Below are positions 35,916 to 47,804 of a DNA stretch of 64,000 nucleotides, one piece after another; the first letter of the stretch is position 1; each line of letters opens with the position of its first letter. The stretch comes from Adenophora triphylla var. japonica (lineage: Eukaryota; Streptophyta; Magnoliopsida; Asterales; Campanulaceae), in the NCBI GenBank assembly GCA_022495995.1, contig JAFEMH010007470.1:24444-88443 (forward strand), read 5' to 3'. The notes below the pieces were generated by a model. The model worked only from the letters and a program-made list of their open reading frames with translations, was not told the origin of the DNA and did not search any database. The translations under genes were made by a program, and so were the position numbers.

Positions 35916-36756
35916 TGTTGGGTTTTATGGGTTCATGCGCAGCGAAATTAGCATCTAAATAACACAAAACCCAAGAGCCCTAAGATCCGTTCTATTCGAT
36001 TAAATTGAATTTCTATGAGATAGAATTTACCAACCTTAATTGCTTTCCGTTCTTGAGCTATCGAACAATATATCAATGTGATTTTGAATCACGAACTTCG
36101 ATCTTCAAGACTTGAATCTTCAGATTCGAACTCTAGGCCTTGATCGTCGTACGAGCGAAGACCCTCTAGTAGTATCCACACCTTTGAATGAACCAAGAAC
36201 GGTTCTTGAGGATTGCTAGATCCTTAAACCCTAGAAAGAATATTGAGAAACCTTTATTGTGATTTTTCTTTTGAAAATTCGGCTAGTCAATTAGGGTTCA
36301 CAGACCTCATATTTATACTACGTTAGTATTAGTATTTGTTTCCTAATCGTATTAGGAAACAGTCTGTAAACCGCCTCTGTGGCTAAAGTAGTCGCGCGAT
36401 GACTTTTGCCACTTGGCTAGGTTTGTCGCGCTACTACTTAAGCCAGATCAGGAAATCTCAATTTTCTTCCTTTGGTTTAACCAATTCATTTCAATTGTGT
36501 GTGACCCAATAGAATTATATTATGTTGGTAATGAGCCCGATCATATCGACCCTCATAAAACATAAGCGAACTCTAGCAAGCCATTATTTCTACCCAATTA
36601 ATATAACGTAAGAGTTCACGTTTCAATGGTACACTTCCATTTCTCCCTTTGTCTCACGATGTTATATTGAACACAAGTCATGGTCCACGTCAACTTGTAT
36701 TTGTTCAATGCTTTCTCGATACTGAGTATAATGATAATCCAATCGCATTGGGGTAT
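35916..36756 (-). repeat. Copia 5' LTR, PBS-proximal part
   Basis: Matches 29251-30092 of the other LTR and is broken exactly after GGGTAT by the TGTAAGTACCC start of Gypsy element I. The 5-mer GGTAT (36752-36756) is the likely target site. Confidence 0.9.
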
Positions 36757-37278
36757 TGTAAGTACCCAAATCCGGATCGTCCAAATCTGTCAGAAAGTTA
36801 ACCGAAATCCGTTAACTGGCCCGTTCCAGGTTAACCGGAACTCGTTAAACTCCCCGTTGCTGTGCCAACGAGACGTCCCGGGACTGCCCCGTGCATCCCG
36901 ACGTCGAACCGTACTTAACACGTGTCATCTCACATAAAAGTATGGCTTTCCTTGAAAAATGCATTTTTCGGCACTTTCCGGGGGCGTTTCGGACATTTTC
37001 CGGACTGTTATTTTAAAAAAGGGACAAAACCGGGACCGGGGAACGAATTCCCATAAGACTGGTGACTCAGAGGGCACGTGGCAGCCATGCCACCTCCCTC
37101 TAGTCACCCTTCAATCACAAATCAATGCTAAAAGACCAAAATACCCCTGATTTGCAAGCCTAGTCCGGCCGAACTCCCTGTGCACTTTTCCTGAAATTGC
37201 CAAGTCCCCAGTTTCCAAAATACCCAAAACCCCCGGATTCACCCAAGTCCGTCCGGACTCCTACTGCAATTTTTACCC

Positions 37279-37286
37279 TATAAATA
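37279..37286 (+). promoter_or_regulatory. Gypsy I LTR TATA box
   Basis: TATAAATA in the sequence CCCTATAAATAGAAG, at a suitable place in the LTR for the U3/R promoter. Confidence 0.65.
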
Positions 37287-37764
37287 GAAGTTGCTGTCAA
37301 AGGCAAAGGAGGACCAAATTCACTCCAAAAAATCACCACCCCCACGGCCTAAGCAGTTTTCACCCCTTCCGAGCTCCCATTTCGTCTCGATTCGCGTGAA
37401 ACCTTCGTATTTCGATCAAATACGCACCTTACTACTTCGAAACAACCTTTCGAATCACTTTCCGTGTCCCGTACACACCTCCCGAGCCAAAGGAGTCAAC
37501 CCTAGCCATAGGTATAACTCCCTCTCTCTTAATCTCTCGTTCCGTCTCGGTTTACGCGCCAGTCGCTACAACCGTTTCGAACGTCGTTATCGAAATGTAG
37601 ACGCCTCCGTCTAACGGGGTCCGATACGTTTTAGCCCCTCGATCCTCTTCTCTTTCCGTAAGAGAAGTAATCACGGGTTAAAACGGCGTTCCGACCCCGT
37701 TCCGTTTACTTTTATTGTCATTTACCAATTCCGGATCGATCGATCCGTCGATCGTCATTTTAAT

Positions 37765-37880
37765 TTCTGTCATTTACAAATCCGAGCCGTTTGGCCTCGT
37801 TGACTGTCATTTACAAATCCGAGCCGTTTGGCCTCGTTGATCGTCATTTACGAATCCGGATCGTTTGATTCCGTTGATAC
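37765..37880. repeat. 37-bp tandem repeat in the Gypsy I LTR
   Basis: Three or more copies starting at about 37769, 37806 and 37843, each with GTCATTTACAAATCCGAGCC and a CGTTGA end. Diverged copies follow to 37990. Confidence 0.88.
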
Positions 37881-38227
37881 CGCACTTTAAATACTGTCAT
37901 TTACAAAGTCCGACCCGTTTGGATCGTGATAGTATTTACTTTTCAAAGTCCGAGTCGCAACCCGATTCGTTGATCGCATATCATTTAATACGCATTTTCC
38001 CGTAAAAATCGTTAACAATGTAATGCCCGGTTCAAAACCGGAGTTCGTCCGTCGAACTCTCTTTCAAAACGCGCGAAATGACGTTCGGCCTCCGAATGCT
38101 CATCTTCAAACTAAAAGCCGCCATTTGACACTTAAAATCATTTAATACGCATTTTTCCCGTAAAATCGTTAACAATGACATTCCCGGTTCAAAAAACCGG
38201 AGTTCGACCTCCGAACTCCCTTTCAAA

Positions 38228-38470
38228 CTCAAAATCGACGTTTGCCACGCAAATGCTCATTTCAACTCAAAATCGACGTTTGCCACGCAAATGCTCATTT
38301 CAAACTCAAAATCGACGTTTGCCACGCAAACGCTCATTTCAAACTCAAAATCGACGTTTGCCACGCAAACGCTCATTTCAAACTCAAAACCGACGTTTGT
38401 CATTCAAACGCTCGTCTTTTCAAAAGTCACCTAATCAACGTTTGTCATTCAAACCAAGATTAAGCTTGTC
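38228..38470. repeat. 39-bp tandem repeat in the Gypsy I LTR
   Basis: Five near-identical copies with CTCAAAATCGACGTTTGCCA starting at 38228, 38266, 38305, 38344 and 38383, followed by decayed copies. A longer upstream repeat (37981-38046 versus 38136-38205) precedes it. Confidence 0.92.
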
Positions 38471-38862
38471 ATTCAAGCCCCCATTTCAAAACACACACAC
38501 ACACACACGATTTCGAGAAAGGTAGAAAGACTCGTCATGCGAGGCGTTTCGGGCGATCTCGTAATACTCTACCCGAAACGTAACTTGACCTCCGAACCTA
38601 ACAATCTCTGGTACAAAAAGCTTTTTACTCGTTTTTGCTGCCAATAAAAATGATCCCCGTTTTCAAAGCCTTTTCCTAAGTTTTTGCTACCAATAAAAAC
38701 AACACCATTTTCTAAAGCCGTTTCTCAACGTTTGGGCTCAAAATACAAAAATCGCGTGGCGACTCCTCATTTTTCCTTCCCATGAAGCGAGGTCTCAGAC
38801 ACCAACCCCTCCGCGAAAGACAACCGCCTCTCGCATCGCGCGAAATCCCGGGTAATTTTAGT

Positions 38863-38881
38863 TGGCGACTCCGCTGGGGAC
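38863..38881 (+). other. Gypsy I primer-binding site
   Basis: TGGCGACTCCGCTGGGGAC lies just inside the LTR. This motif is usual at the LTR junction of plant Tat/Ogre elements, for which a tRNA-Arg-like primer has been proposed. Confidence 0.75.
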
Positions 38882-40218
38882 AAGATACTTTTTTCAAAAC
38901 TGCCGATGTTTTCTAAAAAGCTTTTCGTGGGTCAAACTTTCGTTTACCCTTCCTCGTTTTCGTGTGTGTGAGTTCCTTTAAACCTCGAACGGTTTGTTTT
39001 TTCAAAGGCATTACATTGTCAACTTTTCAAAATCTTACCATGTTTGTGCATCCCCATTCATGTTTGATTTTCATGCTGTCTTTTTAACTGTGCATCATAA
39101 ATTCTTTAAGACACATTCGAAAAAATCTCGTTTTACTCGTAAAAGAATTTTAGTGACCGCACACTACGCGCACTTGCCGCCTCGGAACACCGCACTTCAC
39201 GTGCACTTGCCGCCTCGGTACACCGCACACTACAACCCCTAACCCGGGATGGCCTTATCGCTGCACTCCGATTGGTCTCGCGTACACCTTTCGGGGGCGC
39301 ACGGGGTCGTCCCAAACATCCCATCCTCGCCCGTGTAAGCCATGCACTCTTTGTGTCACACTTTGTCCAAGACCCCGGTTGGTTTTTGGCTTAGCTCGTG
39401 TCATAAAGCCTAAGTGTATGTTTTTCACGCCGGGCCCCCGCTCCGAGTCAAGCTTGAGAGTTTGAGACCAAAGGTCGTTCCCGACCCGAAGTCTTGAGCT
39501 TTTCAGCCTTGACTTTGACACGGAGCTCGCCGAAAAATATACCCGAAGGTTCAATGTGACGCCGTGTCACCAAACCTCGCCGTATGTATCGTGCCGCCCA
39601 CAACTTGGCCAACGCTAAAAAGCTAAGGTCTCTCGCACAAGCGAGTCAGAGAGGTCATGCCCAAATTTTGGCACGATCCCCGCCTTAACTTAAGGACGTT
39701 GACTTCGATCGTGGCCCGTACGTCACACACGTTGAAAGTTTGCGTGATCGCCTAGCCTTAAGTTCACCTTTTCCTTTATCGGTGGAACTCGCTTGCCTTA
39801 TCGTACCTCGCTCGGGATAGTCCGTCCCGAGAAAGATGATCTACAATGGAAACGAGGGGCTTATATGCGTAGTGACGAGATCCACCGATTAGAGCTCTAG
39901 GATTAGTTGCGAAAAGAAGACCCGCTCTTTTCCAATCGATTAGGACTCGAGAAAACGCGCTTTAAGTAAACATTAATCGGTAATCGCACATTGCACAAGC
40001 CCGAAAACCTTGAGCCAAATACCCTTTTCCGAAGCCTAAACCGTTCCTTTCGTTCCCATAGCGAGCGTAAAGTGGTTCGATTTCCGGCCGCCGCCTTGCC
40101 AGATCACCGTAACGGCAACGTCGTACGCTTCTTCGGTTCCCTCGGCCTCGCCCAATTTCCGACATGTCTAGCTCATCGAGAAATCGTGACGGGAAGGACC
40201 CCGCCACCGGTAAATGTA
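38882..40218 (+). other. Gypsy I leader
   Basis: Non-coding leader with an imperfect duplication of a CACTTGCCGCCTCGG unit near 39170-39230. Blocks such as CACACTTTGTCC and GGTTGGTTTTT recur, inverted, in the leader of Gypsy II, showing the two elements are related. Confidence 0.65.
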
Positions 40219-41900
40219 TATGACATTGGAAGAAGCCATCCAAGCTTGTGAGGTTCACAAGAGGCGTAAAGAAGATCGCCAGAATTTCGTGGTACAGCCT
40301 TTCGAATGAGCGTGGTATAGCAGCCTATCCCCGCCGACGGTACTTTTGTCCCGGTCGAGGATGACGATTCCCGAAACCAGTTCACCAAACCTTCAATCAG
40401 TTCCTCCCCGCCAACTTACTGGATGCCTTCCAACCAAGGAAACAAATGACCTAGGCTCCATGTTGCCACCTCTCGTGGCAACCCCGCCATTTTTGGTCGC
40501 CCCAAGCTACTCCTATCACTCAATATCACCAAATGCACCGCCGACCATCTCAGATGCCAATATTCCTCAATACCCTCCCGGTTCGTCCCGTTGCCTATAC
40601 ACGAATCCCTAAACACCGGGACAAACCCCGATACAGAGTAAAAGGCCCCGTATATTCTCATATACCAAGCCTTCCACCTCCAATCACTACCGCTCACGTG
40701 GTAGCACCCGGCGCCGAGCCTCACACCACCACCGGACCCAACCTTAGCCTGGATGGTCGAGCAAATGAAAGACCCGAAAGCCACCATGAGCAGCTCAAAG
40801 CAGAAACGCTCAAATCCACGTATCCGGAATGGTCACGCCTCTCCCCGCCAAGTTCGTAATGCTGAGATGGACCGATTCGACGGAACCGAATGTCCTCAAA
40901 CGTACGTCGATACCTACGTTCTCGGCATGAGAGCAAAAGGAGCAACCCTCCAAAGAAATGGCCGACCACTTCCAAAGATACGCTCAAAAGTTCGGCGTTA
41001 CGATGGTTTCGAGGGTCAAGCTCGCGGATCGCCGCACTGGGAACAGATCGCAACATCTTCCCGGAACGGCACAGATCCAACTTAGAGTGGGAAACAAGTC
41101 GCGAGGACTTATTCACCACTGAGCAGAAAGCGGATGAAAGTATTGGGGAAGTCTACAAGAGGTGGAGCTGGAAACTCTCCGAGATCATGGAGCCACTCTC
41201 CAAAGAGGAACAGATGCGGATCTTCAAGTCCCGCTTAAGACCGTCCATTCGAACTCTCATCGCCACAATTTCTTCCTGCATCTTCGGGCCATGGTCAATG
41301 CCGGCTCACGCTCGAGAAGGATCTCAAGGAAAAGTTGGCTACCGCACGCCCATACCGATACCGCTCGCCAGCCGCATTCAATCCCGCACCGGCCCCTGGC
41401 AAAGGGAAAGATACGTCTCACAACTACGTCCATCGTGGACAAGCGGGTAATGTAAAACCCGGCCCGCAAAGCAACAATACTACTCGTAAGCACCGCCGTA
41501 CACTTCGACAAGTTGGACATGCCACCGAGCAAGATGTCGGAAGGGTTAATCAAGGAGGGTCTCCTTAAGCCCGTTGCCAATTACAAACCCAAAATTCCCT
41601 AGCCAATGCGGACAAGAGCAAATACGCGCTTCCATCGCATCACGGCCATACCACCGACAACCGTTTGGGGTTACGATACGAAATCCGTAACTTGATAGAA
41701 GAAGGCAAGTTAGAGCGCCCCGTGGGCCCAATACGGATCGGGAACCCCTTTCCGAACAATAACAGCGTGAATTCCATTGAGTGGGTGCCCAAGAAGAGTG
41801 CCACACCAGTTTCTCCGCCTCTTTCAGCCGGATCCTTCTCTAATGTCCACATCGCCTATGATGTTTGCGATCGCTCCTCCGCCCGCCCGGGAGTACAAGT
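40219..41900 (+). pseudogene. Gypsy I gag, heavily frameshifted
   Basis: The start MTLEEAIQACEVHKRRK at 40219 is followed by proline-rich sequence in several frames. The Retrotrans_gag domain appears from about 40870 as FDGTECPQTYVDTYV, then SALRWFRGSS, LEWETSREDLFTTEQKADES and YKRWSWKLSEIMEPLSKEEQ, then after another shift HLRAMVNAGSR and LATARPYRYRSPA. The zinc-binding residues of the knuckle near 41630 (HHGHTTDNRLGLRYE) are partly lost. It aligns block by block with the gag of Gypsy II at 59621-58437. At least five frame changes are needed to follow it. Confidence 0.85.
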
Positions 41901-42439
41901 CCCGAGAAACCGTCCTGAGAAATCCTCCGAGAAAACAAAAGAAGAAATCCTCTCAACAAGAATCGAGAGAAAGATACGAAGCCGGGGACACCAGCCAGTA
42001 GGTACACTCGGAGAACCTTCCGGAGGTTCGACTACTACGTGCACCGTACTGCACCCTCTTAGCCTCCGTGCCATGCAGCTTTAGAGCGCATAGGTGGAAA
42101 GCCGAAAAGTCCCGCCGAAACCAGAATTCAGACTCGGGACACCGGAATACCTCGATCTTGGTAATCTTATCAAGCAATGTAAGCCTAATCCCCGCGGGAT
42201 CGCCCAAGATTCAATTTGTCCAAACTTTCCGAGCTCGGACCAAGAAAGGAAGATCAAGGTCACTTGGCAATCGCACTCGATCAATGTGCTAACCAACGGC
42301 GGCAACCGCCACAAGCAGCCTCAACACACTCCCGAGGTTCCAAAGAAAGGCTTTACCTCGCAAAGAGGAAGACAGAAACGGATGGCCGGATGACTCTCCT
42401 TCTACGGATAGAGACGAGATCTACGACTCCCGTTTGTAT

Positions 42440-43010
42440 GGCGCATGATCACGTTCGTGATGAAGACCTACCGAGAGATGCCTCGGGGCACAACGAAGCT
42501 CGTACATCACTCTCAAACTCAACACCATATCACTCCCCGAGTATTGGTAGATAACGAGTCAGCCGTTAATGTTCTCCCTCTCAAGATGATGCGAGCTCTC
42601 CGTATCAATGAAAGCCATCTCGATTCCGTCTCGGACTATCAAGGCCTACGAAAGCTCGTCTCGTCCCATCCTGGGACGGTGACTCGAACTCGGTTCGAAA
42701 CCCAAATGGTGCCAAAGAAAATTCCATGTGATGGACATCCCATCCGAGTTCACAGCTCTTTTAGGACGCCCTTGGCTACACCACATGAAAGCCATAGCTT
42801 CCACTCTCCATCAGTGTGTTAAGTTCATTAACCGGCAGAGAGATCTCAAAGTCATCCGAGGGGATAGTTTCCTCATAGGAAACGAAGCTGAGACAAGAGC
42901 TGCGTGTCCGCACTGTGCACCGGGTTACCTCCTTCGAATCAACCAAGGGACTACCGGGCAAATCTCATCGAATCCCTCGTAGTTCGGAGATGCTAACTAT
43001 GTAAACGTAC
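42440..43010 (+). pseudogene. Gypsy I protease region remnant
   Basis: RVLVDNESAVNVLPLKMM at about 42540 corresponds to the aspartic protease DNGS motif, with Gly changed to Glu. LLGRPWLHHMKAIASTLHQC follows near 42750 in another frame, and a G-patch-like MMRAH..P segment lies near 43100. The order matches the region 57044-56131 of Gypsy II. It is non-functional. Confidence 0.78.
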
Positions 43011-45316
43011 TCGAGCAAAGTGCACTCGGCGCCCGATACATCAAGTTCAACTGTCGTTTCCAACATTTCGAGGCAGATTGGAAGGAAACGCTGAATATCG
43101 CCATGATGCGGGCACATAAACCCCAGTCTCCAATCGGAGATTCGTCGCATTCTCCAAACCAACTCTCGGCTCCGCCAGCGAAGAGATCTTCGTGATAAAG
43201 GTCAACAAGCACCGTCATTCTCGTTTTGAATGCATGGAAGTTGTATGGGATGTCCTCCACGAGGAACTACCCGCTGCACCCCTCTTCTCCAACGAAGAGC
43301 ACGATGTTTTTCTAGCTGCCCCAACAACGCAACCGGACACAATACGTCCCTACATTTGGATTGAACCGTCAGATGACGACGAGTCAGGACTCTCCGGAGT
43401 CGAGGACGCGGCACTGGAGCAGTGCACTCTCGCATTCACATGCTCGCTTTGAGGACGGAACTCCTTCCGATCGTGTCACCTACGACCAAGGTTCCAATAC
43501 CATGGAAATTGTCAAGCTCAACGTCCAAGACAAGCAGCCTATCCGACAATTGGAAGTTACCGGTTGACACGACAAAGAATCCTCTCGATCAAGTGGTTGA
43601 CGACGACTTCGTCAACATCATCTATTCCGTATATCCCGATGATACCAAGGATCCGGTCCTTATCGTCGATTCTCGCAATACCAAGGTCACCCTCGACGAC
43701 CGCCCGCTCATGGTAAACGAGGCCCTCGGCCAAGCGAGCTCGTAGCTCATCACTACTTCCGAGTACCACCCCGGTGGCAACCGGCCCGTGCCGTCGCCAA
43801 GCTTATACCTCAAGCGCCGCCAAGGCCAAGGGCAACAAAGAAAGGAGACCAAGCTCCTCACCCCGCTACGAGTCGTATCAACCTCGGGAACGCTTCCGGC
43901 AGCCCACCCCGAAAACATCCGCGAAAGCCTTCCCGCAAGGCGTAGTCGCCTTCCGACATAGGAAATGACCACCTCAAAGATCAACATGCTCCAGCTCAAT
44001 TCTACTCCCACTGTCACGGCCCCGGATTCGTACATCCCGCGCCGACCGCTAGCTCGATAGACTTGGCGATCGAGCGAGATCACGAGACCGTCAACATTGC
44101 AATTCAATACCCCGTGGGGTCAATCAAGCAGATATGGGCAAACTTCTTGGTAACCGAGATCAAGGAAGGCCGCATGGAATGTCCCAGTCCGACTTCCTTC
44201 GTCAACGTAATCCAAGTGTTCCCGCCATTCGGCGATTTGAATGTAATCACGGTTCTGGACACTAGCCAGACGGTACGCACCTACGGAGACTGCTTAGCTC
44301 TCGCGAGGAAAGCCCTCATGGAACTAGCCGCTCAAGAAAGTCGTCTTTAGGACAAAGACCAAGCTCGAAAGACCTACAGGACCAAGCCCTTAAAGTTTCA
44401 CAGCGGCTTCGGACAGAAAGCTAGAGGCCATTCTAGACCAGTTCGACCTCAAGAGCTTTGCTCATGGCAACTTCCCTGACTACCGTCTGTTCTCATCCAA
44501 CCCCTCTCGCTGTGCAAGGGTGGTCAACGGTCCCGATGACCTAGGAGATGGAACGTCACACAGCGGAAGAATCCTGGCCGCTTACCTTCCCGGGGAAAGC
44601 AAGTTCTCTGTGAAAGCGACGACGAAGATGATGAAACCATTCTATTCCAAGCCGGGCATGAAGTCAACAAAAACGGACTCCCAAGGGTCCTGGGAGGATT
44701 GGAACGGATCATTTCCGTACTTAAATTGAAAGGCCAACTCAGGGAGGAAGGTCTATTTAAAAACAAGAGGAGGATGGAAATTCGTCTCGAGCAACTACTC
44801 AGGGAAATTCCACAGTCTACGGCATTCGTTTACAGAAACGATCAACCGGGGCAGCAACCAGTCACATGGGCAGATGTTCGGGAAGCCGTATACTCGTCTT
44901 CCGACATACCCGCCACTCAGATAAAGTAGAGGAGAAAACTCTCCCCGATGGAGGTTTACCTAGACTGCCGCACGCAGTTCAAAGAAGCACTGGCTATTCT
45001 CACATGGGAAGAAACGCAGGCACTCACTCTCGACGCAGGCTCCGCTGCAAGAAGGTTGATCTGGGCTCAGAGCGGAGGAAAACTAGCAAACCACGAGTAT
45101 CGCCAGACCCAACTCCAGAATGCCCTGAGTATGCTCAGCAAGAAGGAAAGGAACGCGATATACCGTGAAGAGATCAAGGAGACCGTTCGCTTAAGCCGAG
45201 AACTCTCCAACCTCCCCCGGAGGGTCAGCAATGCACAGTTCAGTTCAGGCAACCACTGTTGTGCACTGACATTCGAACAACTGCGTCAAACTGTAGGCTA
45301 CCTCCCCGCAGAGGTG
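43011..45316 (+). pseudogene. Gypsy I unassigned coding remnant
   Basis: A patchwork of plus-strand open segments, the longest 44948-45319 (123 codons, highly charged and alpha-helical, with a KKERNAIYREEIKETVRLSR stretch). Blocks such as DDEDDETILFQAGHEVNK and PVTWADVREAVYSSSD read like coding sequence. I recognise no reverse transcriptase here. The last frame is cut by the Gypsy II insertion. Confidence 0.5.
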
Positions 45317-46712
45317 TGATGATATGTGCGTCCGAAAATTTTCCCATTTTTGTTTGAAAAAATCAACGAAACGGAGTCGCCACGCCATTTTAATTTTGAG
45401 GGCCAAAACTTTGAAAAAAGCCCGAGATCAGAGATTTAGGTTCGGAGGTCATGTTACACGCCGGGAAGGACGTTAGTGTGCACCCGGAATGCCTCGTAAA
45501 ACGAGTCTTCCAAGCTGAAAATCATTTGTGTGTGTGTGGGGGTATGTGTTTTGGCCAAAATAAGTTGAAACTCAGAAAAGTAAAAATTGGGATATCTTTT
45601 TAAGACTTTAAACTGATCCCATGATTTTTTGGAAGAATTTTGGATTGAGATTTGGTACTCAAAAGACCTTTTGAAGTTGAGAGCCATTTCTGCCAGAATG
45701 AAAAAGGCAGTGGACCTTTGATTTTGAAATGGATTCAAGGGTCTTAAAACTTCATAATATGGATAAACTAAGAGAATGAAAGTTGTTCCAGACACCTTGA
45801 ATAAGATTTGTGCGAAGGAATTTTCCATTTTGGAGAAGAATTGAGGGGTCAAAACCTTCTGGAAACCTCAGATATGAGATCTGGATTCCCAGAAGCTGAT
45901 GAACTAGCCTCTGAAAGAAAATTTGAAAAGAGGAGTTTTACTCACCCAAAAAATAAAGTAAAAATATGTATGGAAATCTCTGGATGTTGGCTACAAAAAG
46001 TGTTTTGTAGTCAACACCAAATTCCACATTTATCTGTGTCCAAAAATTAAGATAATGGACTGAGGTCTGGGAAAATTGCTACTGGACAGCAACTTCCCAA
46101 GAGAGAAAATATGATTTTAAGGGGGGTTTTGCATCCATGCTTGTCCCCATTTCCCTAGGTTTTGGTTAGTGATCACTAGACATTTTAGTGGTGAATCAAC
46201 TATACCAAACCATCCTTGGGGTACATTAGGACTAAGCATTTCATTTGCTTGGGAAGGGGATTTTATCCTTTGAAAATGAGATTTTATGCTTGAAAATGGT
46301 TTTTAGGATTTTGAAAATGAGTTTTCTTTGCAAGAAAGTAAGAGAACTTGAGAATAATGTTGATCTTTGTAGAAGATCATCCATGGAGATGGTCTTCCAT
46401 GGTGATCTTCTTAGATCTAAAGCAAGAAGATGAAAGAACTACATTTTGTAGTTTGAAGATGCATGCATGGATGAGATTTAGGGTTAGGAGAAGGAGGGTT
46501 TACCAATCTTCTTTGTGTTCTTGATATTTTTGCTTGTATGTATGAGTGTTTAGGGCTTTAATATGAGAGTGAGTGGATGAGTATGAATTGGGAAAGATTG
46601 GAGAGAAAATGGTGACAATTCAAGTGAATTCTCACTGTTTTCTCTCTATATTTCGCCAGAGGTTCGGTGCAAAATGTGCTATGGCTCCTTTTTTTTGTGA
46701 CTGGAGGGCTCA

Positions 46713-46719
46713 ATTTATA
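46713..46719 (-). promoter_or_regulatory. Gypsy II LTR TATA box (3' copy)
   Basis: TATAAAT on the minus strand, 24 bp downstream in element sense of the palindrome at 46739-46756. Confidence 0.65.
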
Positions 46720-46738
46720 GCCCTCCTGAAAATGCAAA

Positions 46739-46756
46739 CCTATCCGCGCGGATAGG
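46739..46756. promoter_or_regulatory. Palindromic box upstream of the LTR TATA (3' LTR copy)
   Basis: A perfect 18-bp palindrome CCTATCCGCGCGGATAGG. Its core TCCGCGCGGA recurs at 48857, 52247 and 63613. Confidence 0.7.
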
Positions 46757-47049
46757 AACCCTCAGCGTGCACTGTTCATTAAATGCAGCTCCAGCTTTGG
46801 ACAAGAGGAATATTTCTTTTTGAAATTCAAATTAAACAGCCAGTTTATGTTTCCAGCATTTCTATTTATGGTTTTATTCTTTTTGTTTTACTTTTTGAGA
46901 TTCTTTTTAAGGTTTAACCTTAAATAACAATGCCCATTTTACCCTCACTTTGTTAGAAAATTTAGGATTGTTAGGAATTGTTAGAAATGTTATAACTTTC
47001 GTTAATTTTCTAACGAAAATTCTAACAAGCTCAAATTGGAGCATTTACA

Positions 47050-47066
47050 GTAGCCCCTCGGCGACG
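47050..47066 (-). other. Gypsy II polypurine tract
   Basis: On the minus strand GCCGAGGGGCTAC immediately precedes the 3' LTR start TGTAAATGC. Confidence 0.65.
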
Positions 47067-47400
47067 GCGCTTTCGAAGGAAGCGGGGTCGTCGATAAGAG
47101 TAAGGCTCCATATTTGGCAGGATGATCGAGTGATCGGGTGGCTGAACCTAGCGGTAGGCTACCTACGTATCCCGAATGGGAATCAAGCCGGCCGTAGTTC
47201 GGGTCTTTGACCCTGGAGATGATGGCGTTTTAGGTGCCTCGAACCTGATGAGCGAGTTCTGCAGTCGGTTGCTGGAAAGAAACTCTGCTGGGGATAAGAG
47301 ATGACCATTTTCGGTCTGATGGTTATCCGCTCTGCTGGGGATAGGGATGACCATTTTCGGTCTCTGCTGGGGATGATTGCGATTTATCGCTTTCCTAGTG

Positions 47401-47547
47401 ATAGCGTCTTAGGTGCCTCAAACCTTGATGATGGCGTTTTAGGTGCCTCGAACCTTGGAGATGGCGTTTTAGGTGCCTCGAACCTGGGAGATGGCGTTTT
47501 AGGTGCCTCGGACCTTGGAGATGGCGTTTTAGGTGCCTCGGACCTTA
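47401..47547. repeat. 30-bp tandem repeat, five copies
   Basis: The unit ATGGCGTTTTAGGTGCCTCG plus 10 bases starts at 47401, 47431, 47461, 47491 and 47521. A single further copy is at 47221. Confidence 0.95.
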
Positions 47548-47804
47548 ATTTGAAATGGCCTTTCGGTGGACTTCGTCTGCTGCCGAAGGAGAGGGTGACC
47601 GTTTTGGTCGAGGGGCTGGACCTAATGATAGGCTACCTACGTATCCCTAGTGGGAATCAAGCCCTTTCGTAGTTCGAGATCTACTCGAGATTCCGTTGGC
47701 TTTTGGGATTCCGTTAACTTTGCTGGGGATTTTGTTAGCCTTTGCTGGGGAAAATCAGACGTATTCGTCTGGGAAATCGGTCTTACGTTTGACTGCCGTT
47801 GGAT

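Larger units (their letters stand above)
29251..36756 (-). mobile_element. Copia LTR retrotransposon, decayed, 5' LTR interrupted by a Gypsy element
   Basis: Minus-strand Ty1/Copia element. The 3' LTR is 29251-30611, the polypurine tract is next to it, pol then gag follow with increasing coordinate, and a primer-binding site sits beside the 5' LTR at 35916. The order protease, integrase, reverse transcriptase, RNase H defines Copia. The left flanking 5-mer is TTAAG. The 5' LTR matches the 3' LTR only to 36756, where Gypsy element I begins. The remaining 519 bp should lie beyond the window. Confidence 0.93.
36757..38862 (+). repeat. Gypsy I 5' LTR (about 2.1 kb)
   Basis: Begins TGTAAGTACCCAAATCC and ends shortly before the PBS at 38863. 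The exact 3' border is uncertain because the partner LTR is not in the window. Internal minisatellites and a TATA box are listed separately. Confidence 0.75.
36757..45316 (+). mobile_element. Gypsy element I (Tat/Ogre-like), left portion; resumes at 63917
   Basis: Plus-strand Ty3/Gypsy element with a long LTR, a TGGCGACTCC-type PBS, a leader, then gag and protease remnants. It is inserted in the Copia 5' LTR and is itself interrupted by Gypsy element II. The frame continues after 63916, where CCAGTATCCTGGGACAGAAT encodes a PVSWDRIRQA block like the PVTWADVREA block at about 44860. Many frameshifts show age. Its other LTR is outside the window. Confidence 0.85.
45317..47049 (-). repeat. Gypsy II 3' LTR
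   Basis: Matches 62189-63916 throughout with a modest number of substitutions and small indels (a GT microsatellite near 45526 differs in length). It ends TTTACA at 47049. Confidence 0.93.
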
